From the NCBI GenBank assembly GCA_964420285.1, contig CAYQTE010000011.1, forward strand, positions 1 through 64,000: a stretch of 64,000 nt of DNA, given 5' to 3'. Below, piece after piece: positions 26,180 to 33,748 of the stretch. The number at the start of each line of letters is the position of its first letter. Position 1 is the first letter of the stretch. Position numbers and translations under genes: made by a program. Origin of the DNA: CAYQTE01 sp964420285 (GTDB lineage Bacteria > Planctomycetota > Phycisphaerae > Tepidisphaerales > Tepidisphaeraceae). The notes under the pieces are model-generated. The model did no database searches, was not told the DNA's origin, and was given only the letters and a program-made list of their open reading frames with translations.

Positions 26180-26208
26180 ATAATATCATTTACGATAACA
26201 AACTGCAA
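26180..26208 (-). promoter_or_regulatory. Putative higBA promoter
   Basis: Minus strand: TTGCAG, a 17-base spacer and TATTAT, the -10 ending 6 bases before the GTG of higB. TTATCG occurs twice across the region (in the spacer and at the -10) and could be part of an operator for HigA. Confidence 0.5.
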
Positions 26209-26279
26209 GCCCCATCACCGCGCCCCATCAGCGGAGTGCGCCCGAATTTCCGGGCGAGGGTAACTCGATGCGGAGCAAC

Positions 26280-26325
26280 CCCTAACCCTCCCCTTGTACT
26301 CAGGGGGAGGGTTGGGTGGGGGTCG
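26280..26325. repeat. CCCTTGTACTCAGGGGGAGG repeat, arm 1
   Basis: CCCTCCCCTTGTACTCAGGG followed by GGAGGGTTGGGTGGGGGTC. It is the inverted partner of 26384-26428, with which it could form a large hairpin about 60 bases apart, at the 3' side of the methyltransferase gene. Confidence 0.65.
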
Positions 26326-26383
26326 ACCGCTATGGAGTCGGTCGCGGCTTCGAAATGGCAGCACCTCTGGCGAAGAACCCCCA

Positions 26384-26428
26384 CCTCCGTCCTCCCCCTG
26401 AGTACAAGGGGAGGAGGAAAAGACAGGC
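26384..26428. repeat. CCCTTGTACTCAGGGGGAGG repeat, arm 2 (inverted)
   Basis: CCCCCACCTCCGTCCTCCCC then CTGAGTACAAGGGGAGGAGG, in opposite orientation to 26280-26325 and the same orientation as 27043-27084. The pair with 27043-27084 flanks the methyltransferase gene. Confidence 0.65.
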
Positions 26429-26452
26429 TCCCGGAAAATCGGGCGCCCTCCA

Positions 26453-27013
26453 TCAGCGAATAAACGGAACATACGCGCGCACGCGCGAGCGATAGGCGGG
26501 GAAGGAATCGGCAAATCGCCCGGCCAGGAGGCGGTCTTCGGCGCGGATGCGGATTTCGGTGCCGGTCAGGAATGCAATCAGGCCTGCCACCGTCATCGGC
26601 CACCAGGTTCTTGCCAGCGCCGTGGCCAGGAACATGCCGAGCATCGAGGCGTAGATGGGATGGCGAATCCAGCGGTACGGGCCGGTTTGGATCAGCTCGT
26701 GATCCTCAACCAGCGCCGCCTCGAAGCGCCATTGCTTGCCAAGATGGCGGGCGGCCGCCCAGGCCAGGGCGGTCGATGCGGGGCCGAGAATCATGGAGGC
26801 GATCAGGACCGGCCGGGGCATTTCAAAACCAACCGGCCGAACGTAGGCCCACACGAAGGCGAAACCGAGCGTTTGCCAAATGATGCCCCCTTTGGACGCC
26901 GGCGCGCGGGCGGACACATTCTGGCCGGCCGCCTGTTTGCGCGGTTCCACAAAGGCCAGCGCCCAGGCGACCCAGCAAAGGACGAGTTCGACAAGTGCGG
27001 CGGTTTGGAGCAT
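26453..27013 (-). CDS. Isoprenylcysteine carboxyl methyltransferase-like membrane protein
   Basis: 186 residues with about five hydrophobic segments. The C-terminal half has the ICMT/phospholipid-methyltransferase signature: LIQTGPYRWIRHPIYASMLG (G-x5-RHPxY, which binds S-adenosylmethionine), then EIRIRAEDRLL and a tail with FADSFPAYRSRVRAYVPF. Bacterial members methylate small lipophilic or isoprenoid-like acceptors, mostly unknown. ATG 27013 is preferred; an upstream TTG would add four residues. Both flanks carry the CCCTTGTACTCAGG repeat. Confidence 0.85.
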   Translation of the reverse strand: MLQTAALVELVLCWVAWALAFVEPRKQAAGQNVSARAPASKGGIIWQTLGFAFVWAYVRPVGFEMPRPVLIASMILGPASTALAWAAARHLGKQWRFEAALVEDHELIQTGPYRWIRHPIYASMLGMFLATALARTWWPMTVAGLIAFLTGTEIRIRAEDRLLAGRFADSFPAYRSRVRAYVPFIR

Positions 27014-27042
27014 GTGATATTGCAAGCGTTGCGCAAAGCGCC

Positions 27043-27084
27043 CCCCCCCACCTCAATCCTCCCCTGAGTACAAGGGGTTCAGGA
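27043..27084. repeat. CCCTTGTACTCAGGGGGAGG repeat, third copy
   Basis: CCCCCCCCACCTCAATCCTCC then CCTGAGTACAAGGGGTTCAGG. It shares with 26384-26428 the C-rich lead, the CCCCTGAGTACAAGGGG core and its orientation. Confidence 0.6.
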
Positions 27085-27104
27085 AAAGGCCGCCGGGCGG
27101 GCAT

Positions 27105-27138
27105 GACCAGTCACCTTGTCACCCAGTCACCTTGTCAG
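27105..27138. repeat. TTGTCACC repeat block
   Basis: GACCAGTCACCTTGTCACCC with AGTCACCTTGTCA, directly before the stop end of the mannosyltransferase gene. Same family as 99-136. Confidence 0.6.
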
Positions 27139-27144
27139 CAATTC

Positions 27145-28206
27145 CTACTTCCCCGCCGCCAGTTCGTCGAAGCGGGTGTCGGCCTGCCGGCAGGCGGGGA
27201 TGGTTTCGTAGCGGCCGAGGATCTCCTGGAAGGCGTATTCGAGGGATTCGGGGCGCGGGTTGTGGAAGGCTTCGGTCAGACGGGCCAGGAGGCCCTCCAG
27301 GCCGTAGCGGTAATGGCTTTCGTCGTGCAGAGTTTCGGGGATCAGTTCCTTGTAGACGCCCTCGCCGGGGACGATCGGCCAACAGCCAGCGGCCACGGCC
27401 AGGAGAAGCTGGGGATCGAACATCACGTCGGGCTTGATGCTCAGGACGATATCGCTTTGGCGCATGGCCTGAAACTGGGCGGGGATGTTGGTCTGCGAGA
27501 CGCTGGTCACGGGGATCAGCGGGTCCAGGCCGGTTGTGGGGCCGATGACGTGCAGCGAAAGCGCCTCACCCTGCCGCATCAGTTCGTCCAGAGTGTCGTT
27601 GAGGACGGCCAAGTCGGCGTCGCGGGTGTCGACGTAGATGGATCGCGGCTCGCGGACGGCCGCGTCGGGAACCTGGCGCAGCAAATCCAGCCCGATCGGC
27701 GGGAACATCAGGAACGACTTCTCGCCCAGGGCCGGCATGGGGTTGCGCGATTTGAGTTCGGGATAGCGATCGACCAGGACTGCGGCTCGATAGAGAAACG
27801 TCTTGATGTGGAACTCGGAATTGAACCAGATATCGTGAGCGGCCATGGCCGAGTTGAGATTCACCAGATCCAGGGCGTTGTCGCCGATGGCATCGGGGTG
27901 GGGAAGCTGGTTGGAATGGAAATAGACGACGAGTTTTTTGTCGGCCAGTTCGGGGACGAGGCGGATGAGATCGACAAGATTGAGGGCTTCGCTGGCGATG
28001 ACGATATCGACGTTGCCGCTCATGTGGCGGGCGAGTTGCTCCTTGAACCAGTGTGCGGCCGTGGTGAGGCGGCGCTCGATGCGGCGAGGCGGCAGCGTGT
28101 GCAGCGACCAGCGGTGGCGGCTGCAGCGGATCATGGATTCGAGCATGATGCGGCGTTCGACGCCGTAGAACGGCTCAAGGGCGAGGATGTCCAGTATGGC
28201 CGGCAT
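27145..28206 (-). CDS. tRNA-queuosine alpha-mannosyltransferase-like glycosyltransferase (DUF3524)
   Basis: 353 residues. The N-terminal domain is the DUF3524 family now associated with tRNA-queuosine mannosyltransferase (QTMAN/GTDC1): ILALEPFYGVERRIMLESMI, SRHRWSLHTLPPRR, DIVIASEALNLVDLIRLVPE and YFHSNQLPHP. The C-terminal half looks like a GT-B donor domain (SIYVDTRDADLA, DIVLSIKPDVMFDPQLLLAV, CWPIVPG). Expected to mannosylate queuosine in tRNA-Asp; bacterial members are less studied. It is 15 bases downstream of glyQS and probably co-transcribed with glyQS and rpsT, a translation context that fits. The motif H-x-x-Q-L-P is conserved. Confidence 0.85.
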   Translation of the reverse strand: MPAILDILALEPFYGVERRIMLESMIRCSRHRWSLHTLPPRRIERRLTTAAHWFKEQLARHMSGNVDIVIASEALNLVDLIRLVPELADKKLVVYFHSNQLPHPDAIGDNALDLVNLNSAMAAHDIWFNSEFHIKTFLYRAAVLVDRYPELKSRNPMPALGEKSFLMFPPIGLDLLRQVPDAAVREPRSIYVDTRDADLAVLNDTLDELMRQGEALSLHVIGPTTGLDPLIPVTSVSQTNIPAQFQAMRQSDIVLSIKPDVMFDPQLLLAVAAGCWPIVPGEGVYKELIPETLHDESHYRYGLEGLLARLTEAFHNPRPESLEYAFQEILGRYETIPACRQADTRFDELAAGK

Positions 28207-28221
28207 GACCCTTGTAGACAG

Positions 28222-29856
28222 CTAAACACCCGCTGAGAGGCGGCTTTCCGCATCCAGATGATCGACCAGGAACGACCGCACCTTGTCCAGGGCGATGCGC
28301 TCCTGCTTGCAGTCATCGCGATGGCGCATGGTGACGGTCTGATCCTGCGCGGTCTGGCCGTCGATGGTGACGCAATACGGCGTGCCGATCTCGTCCATGC
28401 GGGCGTAGCGTTTTCCGATGGCCTGCTTGGGATCGTATTCGCAGACGTAGTCCTTGCGCAGGTCGAGATAGAGTTTTTCGGCCGTTTCCGGCATGCCGTC
28501 CTTGTTGACCAGCGGGAATATGCCGAGTTTAACGGGAGCGAAGCGCGGCTTGAATTTCATATAGAGCTGGCTGGGGCGGCTGGGATCGGGCGTATAGGCC
28601 TCGCACAAGAGCACCAGCACTGCGCGGGTGAGGCCGCTGGCGGGCTCGATGACATTGGGGACATAGCGGCTTCTTGCCTTGACCTGTTCATCGGGAACGC
28701 CCTGCTCCTTGAGTTTCAGTTGCAATTCCTGATCGAAATAGTCCAGACGCAGGCCGGAGTGTTTGGCGTGCTGGGTGAGATCGTACTCGCCGCGATGGGC
28801 GATGCCTTCGAGTTCGCCGAAATCCGGGGCGGTGAAGGGGTATTGGTATTCGATATCGACGGTCATCTTGGAATAGAAGCTGAGCTCGTCGGGGGTGTGA
28901 TCGCGGAAGCGGAGTTTCTCGGCCGCGATGCCCAGCGAGCGCCACCAGGCCATGCGCTGGGCTTTCCAGAATTCGTACCATTTGGCGGAATCGTCCGGCG
29001 GGCAGAACCATTCCATTTCCATCTGCTCGAATTCGCGGGAACGGAAGATGAAATTTCGCGGCGTGACTTCGTTTCGGAAGCTCTTGCCGATCTGGGCGAC
29101 ACCGAAAGGCACCTTGACGCGCGTGGTGTCCAGGACGTTCTTGAAATTAAGGAAGATGCCCTGAGCGGTTTCGGGGCGGAGATGGGCCTCGATCGGATCG
29201 ACGGCGCCGATCTTGGTGGCGAGCATGAGATTGAATTGGCGCGGCTCGGTGAGGGTGCCGGGCTTGGTCGCGTCCGGGCCGATGGTCTTGTCGCGGTCCT
29301 CGACGGACAGGGACATGAACGGCACGTGCTGCACGTCCGGCGAATCGCTGGTCAGCAGTTGCAGGGCCTGCCAGACGCGGATGTGGACGCCATCGCGCAG
29401 GCGATGGGGGATCTTCTTTTGCGCGAAGAATTCGGTGAATGCAGCTTCGGCCTCGGCCTGGCCGCTGGCGGCCGTGGCGAAGAACCAGGTCTTGCCATCG
29501 GATTGCATCTTGCGGACCCAGAGATGATCGGCGCGGTAGCGTTGCTTGGATTCGCGGCAATCGACCATCGGATCGCTGAACCCGCCGACGTGGCCGGAGG
29601 CGACCCAGGTTTTGGGGTGTTGGATGATCGCCGTATCAATGCCGACCATGTCGATGGGGTGGCCGTCGGGGCCGATGGGCGGGCATTCGACCATGCTGCG
29701 CCACCACCAGTCGCGGATGTTGTTTTTGAGTTGAACGCCCAGCGGGCCGTAATCCCAGAAGCCGTTGATGCCGCCGTAGATTTCGCTGGCTGGGTAGACG
29801 AAGCCCCTGCGTTTGCAGAGGGAGACGATTTGTTCCATCACGGTGGCGTCGGCCAT
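28222..29856 (-). CDS. glyQS: Glycyl-tRNA synthetase, homodimeric class II type
   Basis: Charges tRNA-Gly. 544 residues of the alpha2 (archaeal/eukaryal and Gram-positive) type, not the bacterial alpha2beta2 type. MEQIVSLCKRRGFVYPASEI with YGGINGFWDYGPLGVQLKNN is the motif 1 region, FRNEVTPRNFIFRSREFEQMEM carries motif 2, and the anticodon-binding domain begins near LGIFPLVNKDGMPETA. The insert between motifs 1 and 2 holds GFSDPMVDCR. GGAG stands 6 bases before ATG 29856. It lies 52 bases after rpsT and 15 before the mannosyltransferase gene. Confidence 0.97.
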   Translation of the reverse strand: MADATVMEQIVSLCKRRGFVYPASEIYGGINGFWDYGPLGVQLKNNIRDWWWRSMVECPPIGPDGHPIDMVGIDTAIIQHPKTWVASGHVGGFSDPMVDCRESKQRYRADHLWVRKMQSDGKTWFFATAASGQAEAEAAFTEFFAQKKIPHRLRDGVHIRVWQALQLLTSDSPDVQHVPFMSLSVEDRDKTIGPDATKPGTLTEPRQFNLMLATKIGAVDPIEAHLRPETAQGIFLNFKNVLDTTRVKVPFGVAQIGKSFRNEVTPRNFIFRSREFEQMEMEWFCPPDDSAKWYEFWKAQRMAWWRSLGIAAEKLRFRDHTPDELSFYSKMTVDIEYQYPFTAPDFGELEGIAHRGEYDLTQHAKHSGLRLDYFDQELQLKLKEQGVPDEQVKARSRYVPNVIEPASGLTRAVLVLLCEAYTPDPSRPSQLYMKFKPRFAPVKLGIFPLVNKDGMPETAEKLYLDLRKDYVCEYDPKQAIGKRYARMDEIGTPYCVTIDGQTAQDQTVTMRHRDDCKQERIALDKVRSFLVDHLDAESRLSAGV

Positions 29857-29908
29857 GAGGCACTCCGCGAGTGAGAGTTCAACGAAATGCGCTGCACAAC
29901 GATCGCCC

Positions 29909-30202
29909 TTATGCGGTGGCCGGCGCCGCGGTCTTGCTGGCGGCCAGCGCGTTCAATCGACGTGTGAGTCGGCTGCGACGGCGCGAGGCGGCGTTGGGAT
30001 GAATCGTGTTCTTGGCGGCCACTTTGTCCAAACGGCTGACGGTCTTGTTCAACTCGACTTTGGCCTTTTCGACATCGCCGGCCTCCAAGGCAGCCAGAAA
30101 GGCCTTGGTCTGGTCCTTGATGAGCACCTTGCGGGCGCGATTTCTCGCGCGGCTTTTGACATTCTGGCGAACACGTTTCTTAGCCGACAATGAATGAGCC
30201 AC
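29909..30202 (-). CDS. rpsT: 30S ribosomal protein S20
   Basis: 97 residues, binds 16S rRNA early in 30S assembly. Typical highly basic N-terminus (SLSAKKRVRQNVKSRARNRA), central TKAFLAALEAGD, and the KNTIHPNAASRRRSRLTRRL motif. The start is GTG at 30202 with AGGAG 7 bases upstream. A non-ATG start is also seen in E. coli rpsT (UUG), where it is part of autoregulation; similar control here is only a possibility. First gene of the rpsT-glyQS-mannosyltransferase run. Confidence 0.97.
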   Translation of the reverse strand: MAHSLSAKKRVRQNVKSRARNRARKVLIKDQTKAFLAALEAGDVEKAKVELNKTVSRLDKVAAKNTIHPNAASRRRSRLTRRLNALAASKTAAPATA

Positions 30203-30351
30203 GAATCATCTCCTGCGTCCACGAATAAACAGCACAGCCCGACCGGCAGTGCCAAGGGTAGACAGTCTAAAGGTTTAGGGCCGAATTGTACAGCGCGGAA
30301 GGTTGGCGCGGCGCAGTGTTCCGTCGGCGCCGTCGCGTTTGATTGAGCCCG

Positions 30352-30382
30352 CTCGCGGATTCCACCCGCGAGACGGTATAAT
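30352..30382 (+). promoter_or_regulatory. Operator palindrome and -10 box of the vapBC-like operon
   Basis: CTCGCGG (30352-30358), a 7-base spacer and its exact reverse complement CCGCGAG (30366-30372), directly followed by TATAAT (30377-30382). No good -35 lies 16-18 bases upstream. The palindrome occupies that position, the usual place for autorepression by an antitoxin of the ribbon-helix-helix or AbrB kind. The antitoxin gene starts 25 bases further on. Confidence 0.55.
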
Positions 30383-30407
30383 TACCAACAGAATTACCGG
30401 AGGCATT

Positions 30408-30662
30408 ATGGCCACGATCACTGTTAAGATACCGGACCCGACCGAAGAGACTCTGCGCCGGCAGGCGGCCGCGGCTGGTAAGCCGGTCGAACAGTTTGTT
30501 TGCGAAGTGCTTGAGGTCCAGGCCGCGTCGGCCAAGACTCTGGGCGAAATCAGCGGCCCGGTCAACCAGCGGTTTCTGGAATCCGGGATGAGCGAGGAGG
30601 AATTGGCGGAACGTCTGGAGCAGGAAGACCACGCCGCTCGCGGGGTGTCTTACGATGACTGA
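30408..30662 (+). CDS. VapB-like antitoxin
   Basis: 84 residues. N-terminal ribbon-helix-helix-like segment MATITVKIPDPTEETLRRQA followed by AGKPVEQFVCEVLE. The C-terminal toxin-binding part FLESGMSEEELAERLEQEDH is shared with the orphan antitoxin at 25177. ATG 30408 has GGAGG 4 bases upstream. The last 8 bases overlap the toxin gene, indicating translational coupling. A palindrome at the promoter is the likely operator. Confidence 0.85.
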   Translation: MATITVKIPDPTEETLRRQAAAAGKPVEQFVCEVLEVQAASAKTLGEISGPVNQRFLESGMSEEELAERLEQEDHAARGVSYDD

Positions 30663-31134
30663 TGTGGTCGTGCAGGCCGTCTTTGATTGCAATATCTTTG
30701 CCCAAGCCATCATCACGCCATTGGGAAACGCTGGTCGATGCGTGGAACGCGTGCTCGACGGAAGGGTCGGCCTCTATTGGAGCAGCTATGTTTTGGCGGA
30801 AATCCGAAGCATTCCTGAGAAGCCGACGCCAAAGCGGTTGGGCGTCACCGCAGATCAAGTCGAATCACTGATAGCCCGGCTCATTCCCGTTGCGCATTTG
30901 CTTGAGAATCCGCCCTCGGTCTACCAACATCCGATAGACCCAAAGGACTCACATTATGTCGACTTGGCCATTGCGGCCGACGCAAAGCTTATCGTGAGCC
31001 GCGATAAACACATGCTTAACCTCGTGAATCCAGCGAAGGCAGCATCGTGGCAATTCAGGGCGAGATTTCCAAACTTGGTCGTGTTACAACCCGAGCAGCT
31101 ACTGGAGTTGCTTCGTGCAACTGCGAGTGGTTGA
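30655..31134 (+). CDS. PIN-domain toxin (VapC-like, COG1569)
   Basis: 159 residues, predicted Mg2+-dependent ribonuclease. The acidic residues of the PIN active site are present: Asp11 in AVFDCNIF, Glu49 in SSYVLAEIRS, Asp98/Asp103 in PKDSHYVDLA, and Asp117 in KLIVSRDKHML. It is somewhat longer than classical VapC (about 130) and fits the COG1569 'toxin component, PIN family' group. The gene overlaps its antitoxin by 8 bases. The comparison with the stub at 25124 shows which pair was lost there. Confidence 0.88.
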   Translation: MTDVVVQAVFDCNIFAQAIITPLGNAGRCVERVLDGRVGLYWSSYVLAEIRSIPEKPTPKRLGVTADQVESLIARLIPVAHLLENPPSVYQHPIDPKDSHYVDLAIAADAKLIVSRDKHMLNLVNPAKAASWQFRARFPNLVVLQPEQLLELLRATASG

Positions 31135-31162
31135 GGGTTCGGACGCGGCAGGAGGAGGATTC

Positions 31163-32089
31163 ATGTCCCGGGCCAGGCTTACTGCTGTAGCGTTGATTGC
31201 CGCGTGCTTTGTCGCACTTGCGGCCGTGAATCGGTGCATTGGCGCCACGACGCGGCCGGCGGCCACGTCGCCCTCGACGGCCGCAGCGACCAATCCGACA
31301 TCGGACGATTACAAGTTGGTCTGGGCGGATGAGTTCAATGTGGACGGCCCGCTCGGGGCGAAGGACTGGTCCTTCGAACAGGGATTCGTCCGCAATCAGG
31401 AACTTCAATGGTATCAGCCGGACAACGCGGTCTGCACCGGCGGGAATCTGGTCATTGAAGCGCGTCGCGAAGAGAAGCCCAACCCGCGTTATCGAGCGGG
31501 AAGCACGCAGTGGCAGACCAGCCGGCAGAACATCGAGTACACCTCCGCCAGCGTGAACACGCGCGGGAAGCATTCGTGGCTGTACGGGCGGTTTGAGACT
31601 CGGGCCAAGATCGACACGCGGGCCGGTTCGTGGCCGGCGTTCTGGATGCTCGGTAACACCGGCGGCTGGCCGGCCAATGGCGAGATCGACATCATGGAGT
31701 ATTACAAGAACGGGCTGCTGGCCAATTTCGCCTGGGCCGGACCCAATGGAACGCAGAAGTGGAATTCCAGCCGCAAGCCCCTGACCGCCTTGGCGACGGA
31801 CTGGGCCAGCCAGTTTCACGTGTGGCGCATGGACTGGGACGAGAAGACGATCAAGCTGTATTGCGATGATGCACTGCTTAATTCGCAGGATGTGAGCAAG
31901 TCGATCAACCCGAACGGCGTGAATCCGTTTCACGCCCCGATGTACATTCTGTTCGACCTGGCGATCGGCGGGCAGAGCGGCGGCGATCCCACCAACACCA
32001 CATTTCCCGTGCGATTTGAAATTGATTACGTGCGCGTCTACCAGAGGCCGTCGCAAATTGCCGCCGCCACAACGCGCCCGGCGAGTTGA
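31163..32089 (+). CDS. Exported GH16 family glycoside hydrolase
   Basis: 308 residues with a signal peptide (ARLTAVALIAACFVALAAV). The GH16 laminarinase/agarase-like domain runs from about residue 55 (KLVWADEFNVDGPLGAKDW) to the end. The catalytic motif is GEIDIMEYY (ExDxxE). The family's WPAFWMLG strand precedes it and IDYVRVYQ closes the sandwich. Likely an endo-acting beta-1,3- or beta-1,4-glucan or galactan hydrolase in the periplasm or outside the cell; substrate not decidable. ATG 31163 has AGGAGGAGGA upstream; the gene begins 28 bases after the PIN toxin. Confidence 0.92.
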   Translation: MSRARLTAVALIAACFVALAAVNRCIGATTRPAATSPSTAAATNPTSDDYKLVWADEFNVDGPLGAKDWSFEQGFVRNQELQWYQPDNAVCTGGNLVIEARREEKPNPRYRAGSTQWQTSRQNIEYTSASVNTRGKHSWLYGRFETRAKIDTRAGSWPAFWMLGNTGGWPANGEIDIMEYYKNGLLANFAWAGPNGTQKWNSSRKPLTALATDWASQFHVWRMDWDEKTIKLYCDDALLNSQDVSKSINPNGVNPFHAPMYILFDLAIGGQSGGDPTNTTFPVRFEIDYVRVYQRPSQIAAATTRPAS

Positions 32090-32122
32090 TATCGCGCGTT
32101 GCCGGCGCCACCGCGGGTGATG

Positions 32123-33577
32123 TCATTCAGCGGCCGATTCCGGCGGCGGCTGGGCCTGAAGCGATTGGCGCAGCCGTTTGACGCGATGTTGCACGTCTTT
32201 GTAGTTGAAATCCCACTGGGTCACCTGGCTGTACAGCTTGATCGCATCCTGCAACTGATTCTTCAACTCCAGCGTACGGCCGCGCCAATAATACATTTCC
32301 TTGGACAGGTCGTTTCCCCGCAGTGCGTATTCCTTGATGATCCCGTCGAGCGTTTCATCGGCTTCGTCGAGATAATTGGCTTCGAGGAACGCCCGGCCGA
32401 GGAAAACGCTGCCCTCGGGCTTGTACTTGGGATCGTTGCGGACGTGCTGGAAGAGCGGGATGGCATCGTCGAATTTTCCCAGCGCGAAGAACCGCTTGGC
32501 CAGCTCAAAGCGGAAGGAACTGTCCGTCGGGTAATTGTCCACCCAGAGCTGATATTCGCTCAGCTCGAATTCCAACTGCTCGCGGCGGAATTGCTGGTAT
32601 TCCTTCTTGATTTCGTCGTTGGTCGGGTCAGCCTGAACGCTTTGGCGCTTGGTGCGCTCCATGCGCAACATCTTGCGCATGTTGATCCGCCCGATGCGCT
32701 GGCGATACCGGAATTGCTTGGTCTTCTCGAAGACCTTTTCCAGCAGGTCGATGGCCCGGTCCTCGTATTCCGGAGTGTCGCTCTTTTCCAGGATATCGAG
32801 AAGCTTGTTGAGCTTGCCGGGGTCGTCGGGCTGCTGTTTGAATTCCTCCTCGGCGTCGGCAACCATCCGCGCCATGACATCGGTCGTCTGGATGTTCTTG
32901 TCCTGATCGAACAGCTTCTGCTGGGCGCCCATGTCCTTGATGCTGTCGCGGAAGCTGCCTTTTTCGGTGTACTTGCCCTCGGTCATGGTGTGCTGGGCGC
33001 CGAGGTTCTTCACCTCGGCCTGCATGTCCATGTCTTCCGGATGCATGCGCAGCGCGTAATTGGCCGCGTCGCTGGCCAGCTTCCACTGCTCCAGGTTCTT
33101 GTACATGTCCTTCAGATTGACGAACTTGCTGAACTCCGGCTTGGGGCTGTCGGCATTGGCCTTGAGGAGGATCGCCCCCATCCACATCACGGTGTCGAAA
33201 TAGCCGGCCCGATAGCTGTTGAGCATCAGGTTCAGCATGTAATCGGTGTTGCCCGGGTCGTAGGCCAGCAGCTTCTCGAACGCCAGCATGTTCTGCTTGT
33301 CGTCCTTGCTGGGGCGCTTGAGCTTCATCGCCTCCATCATGCCCAGGGACTTGCCGCCGCTGACTTTGCGCTTCATCGCGATTTCGCGCAATTCCTGATG
33401 AGCCGAGACGAGGTCCGGATCGTGGGCCAGGCCGTGGAGGTACATTTCAATGGCGTAGTCGTAATTCCCCGTGCCCGCGGCGTTGCGGGCGTATCCGAAA
33501 AACACCAGCGCTTTCTTGCGATCCTCTTCGGGAACTTCTCGGTAGCCTTGCGGAACTGTACTCACGTTTACGTCCAT
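32123..33577 (-). CDS. TPR-repeat protein, unknown function
   Basis: 484 residues, soluble, without a signal peptide. TPR-like helices occur at the N-terminus (YARNAAGTGNYDYAIEMYLH) and C-terminus (RFELAKRFFALGKFDDAIPL, LGRAFLEANYLDEADETLDG). A central charged coiled-coil-like part spans about residues 200-330 (MRKMLRMERTKRQSVQADPT). I recognise the layout as a conserved planctomycete protein without a known role. It is convergent with the GH16 gene (33 bases) and divergent from def (171 bases). No clear ribosome binding site precedes ATG 33577. Confidence 0.75.
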   Translation of the reverse strand: MDVNVSTVPQGYREVPEEDRKKALVFFGYARNAAGTGNYDYAIEMYLHGLAHDPDLVSAHQELREIAMKRKVSGGKSLGMMEAMKLKRPSKDDKQNMLAFEKLLAYDPGNTDYMLNLMLNSYRAGYFDTVMWMGAILLKANADSPKPEFSKFVNLKDMYKNLEQWKLASDAANYALRMHPEDMDMQAEVKNLGAQHTMTEGKYTEKGSFRDSIKDMGAQQKLFDQDKNIQTTDVMARMVADAEEEFKQQPDDPGKLNKLLDILEKSDTPEYEDRAIDLLEKVFEKTKQFRYRQRIGRINMRKMLRMERTKRQSVQADPTNDEIKKEYQQFRREQLEFELSEYQLWVDNYPTDSSFRFELAKRFFALGKFDDAIPLFQHVRNDPKYKPEGSVFLGRAFLEANYLDEADETLDGIIKEYALRGNDLSKEMYYWRGRTLELKNQLQDAIKLYSQVTQWDFNYKDVQHRVKRLRQSLQAQPPPESAAE

Positions 33578-33720
33578 TCAAAAACGACCCGTCGCGCCAA
33601 CGCGCCGAAGCGGTGGCACCCGCGCACTCTAACCGGCATTGTATGCCTGGCAAAGCTGTGCGCAGTTGGGCAATCTAAACAAGCATGGTTGAAGCTGTCA
33701 ACAAAGTGCTCTACTCTTAT

Positions 33721-33739
33721 TCTCCCGAACTTCGGGAGA
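33721..33739 (+). promoter_or_regulatory. Palindrome covering the def Shine-Dalgarno
   Basis: TCTCCCGAA, one central base, TTCGGGAGA: a perfect 9-base inverted repeat. Its right arm contains GGGAG, the probable ribosome binding site 10 bases before ATG 33749. It could be a protein-binding operator or, as RNA, occlude the ribosome binding site. Confidence 0.45.
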
Positions 33740-33748
33740 TATGACCGG

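Noticed and set aside
32099..33748. Upstream extension of the def frame by 550 codons
   Set aside because: It is antisense to the TPR gene and has no domain; the deformylase begins at 33749 with a ribosome binding site.
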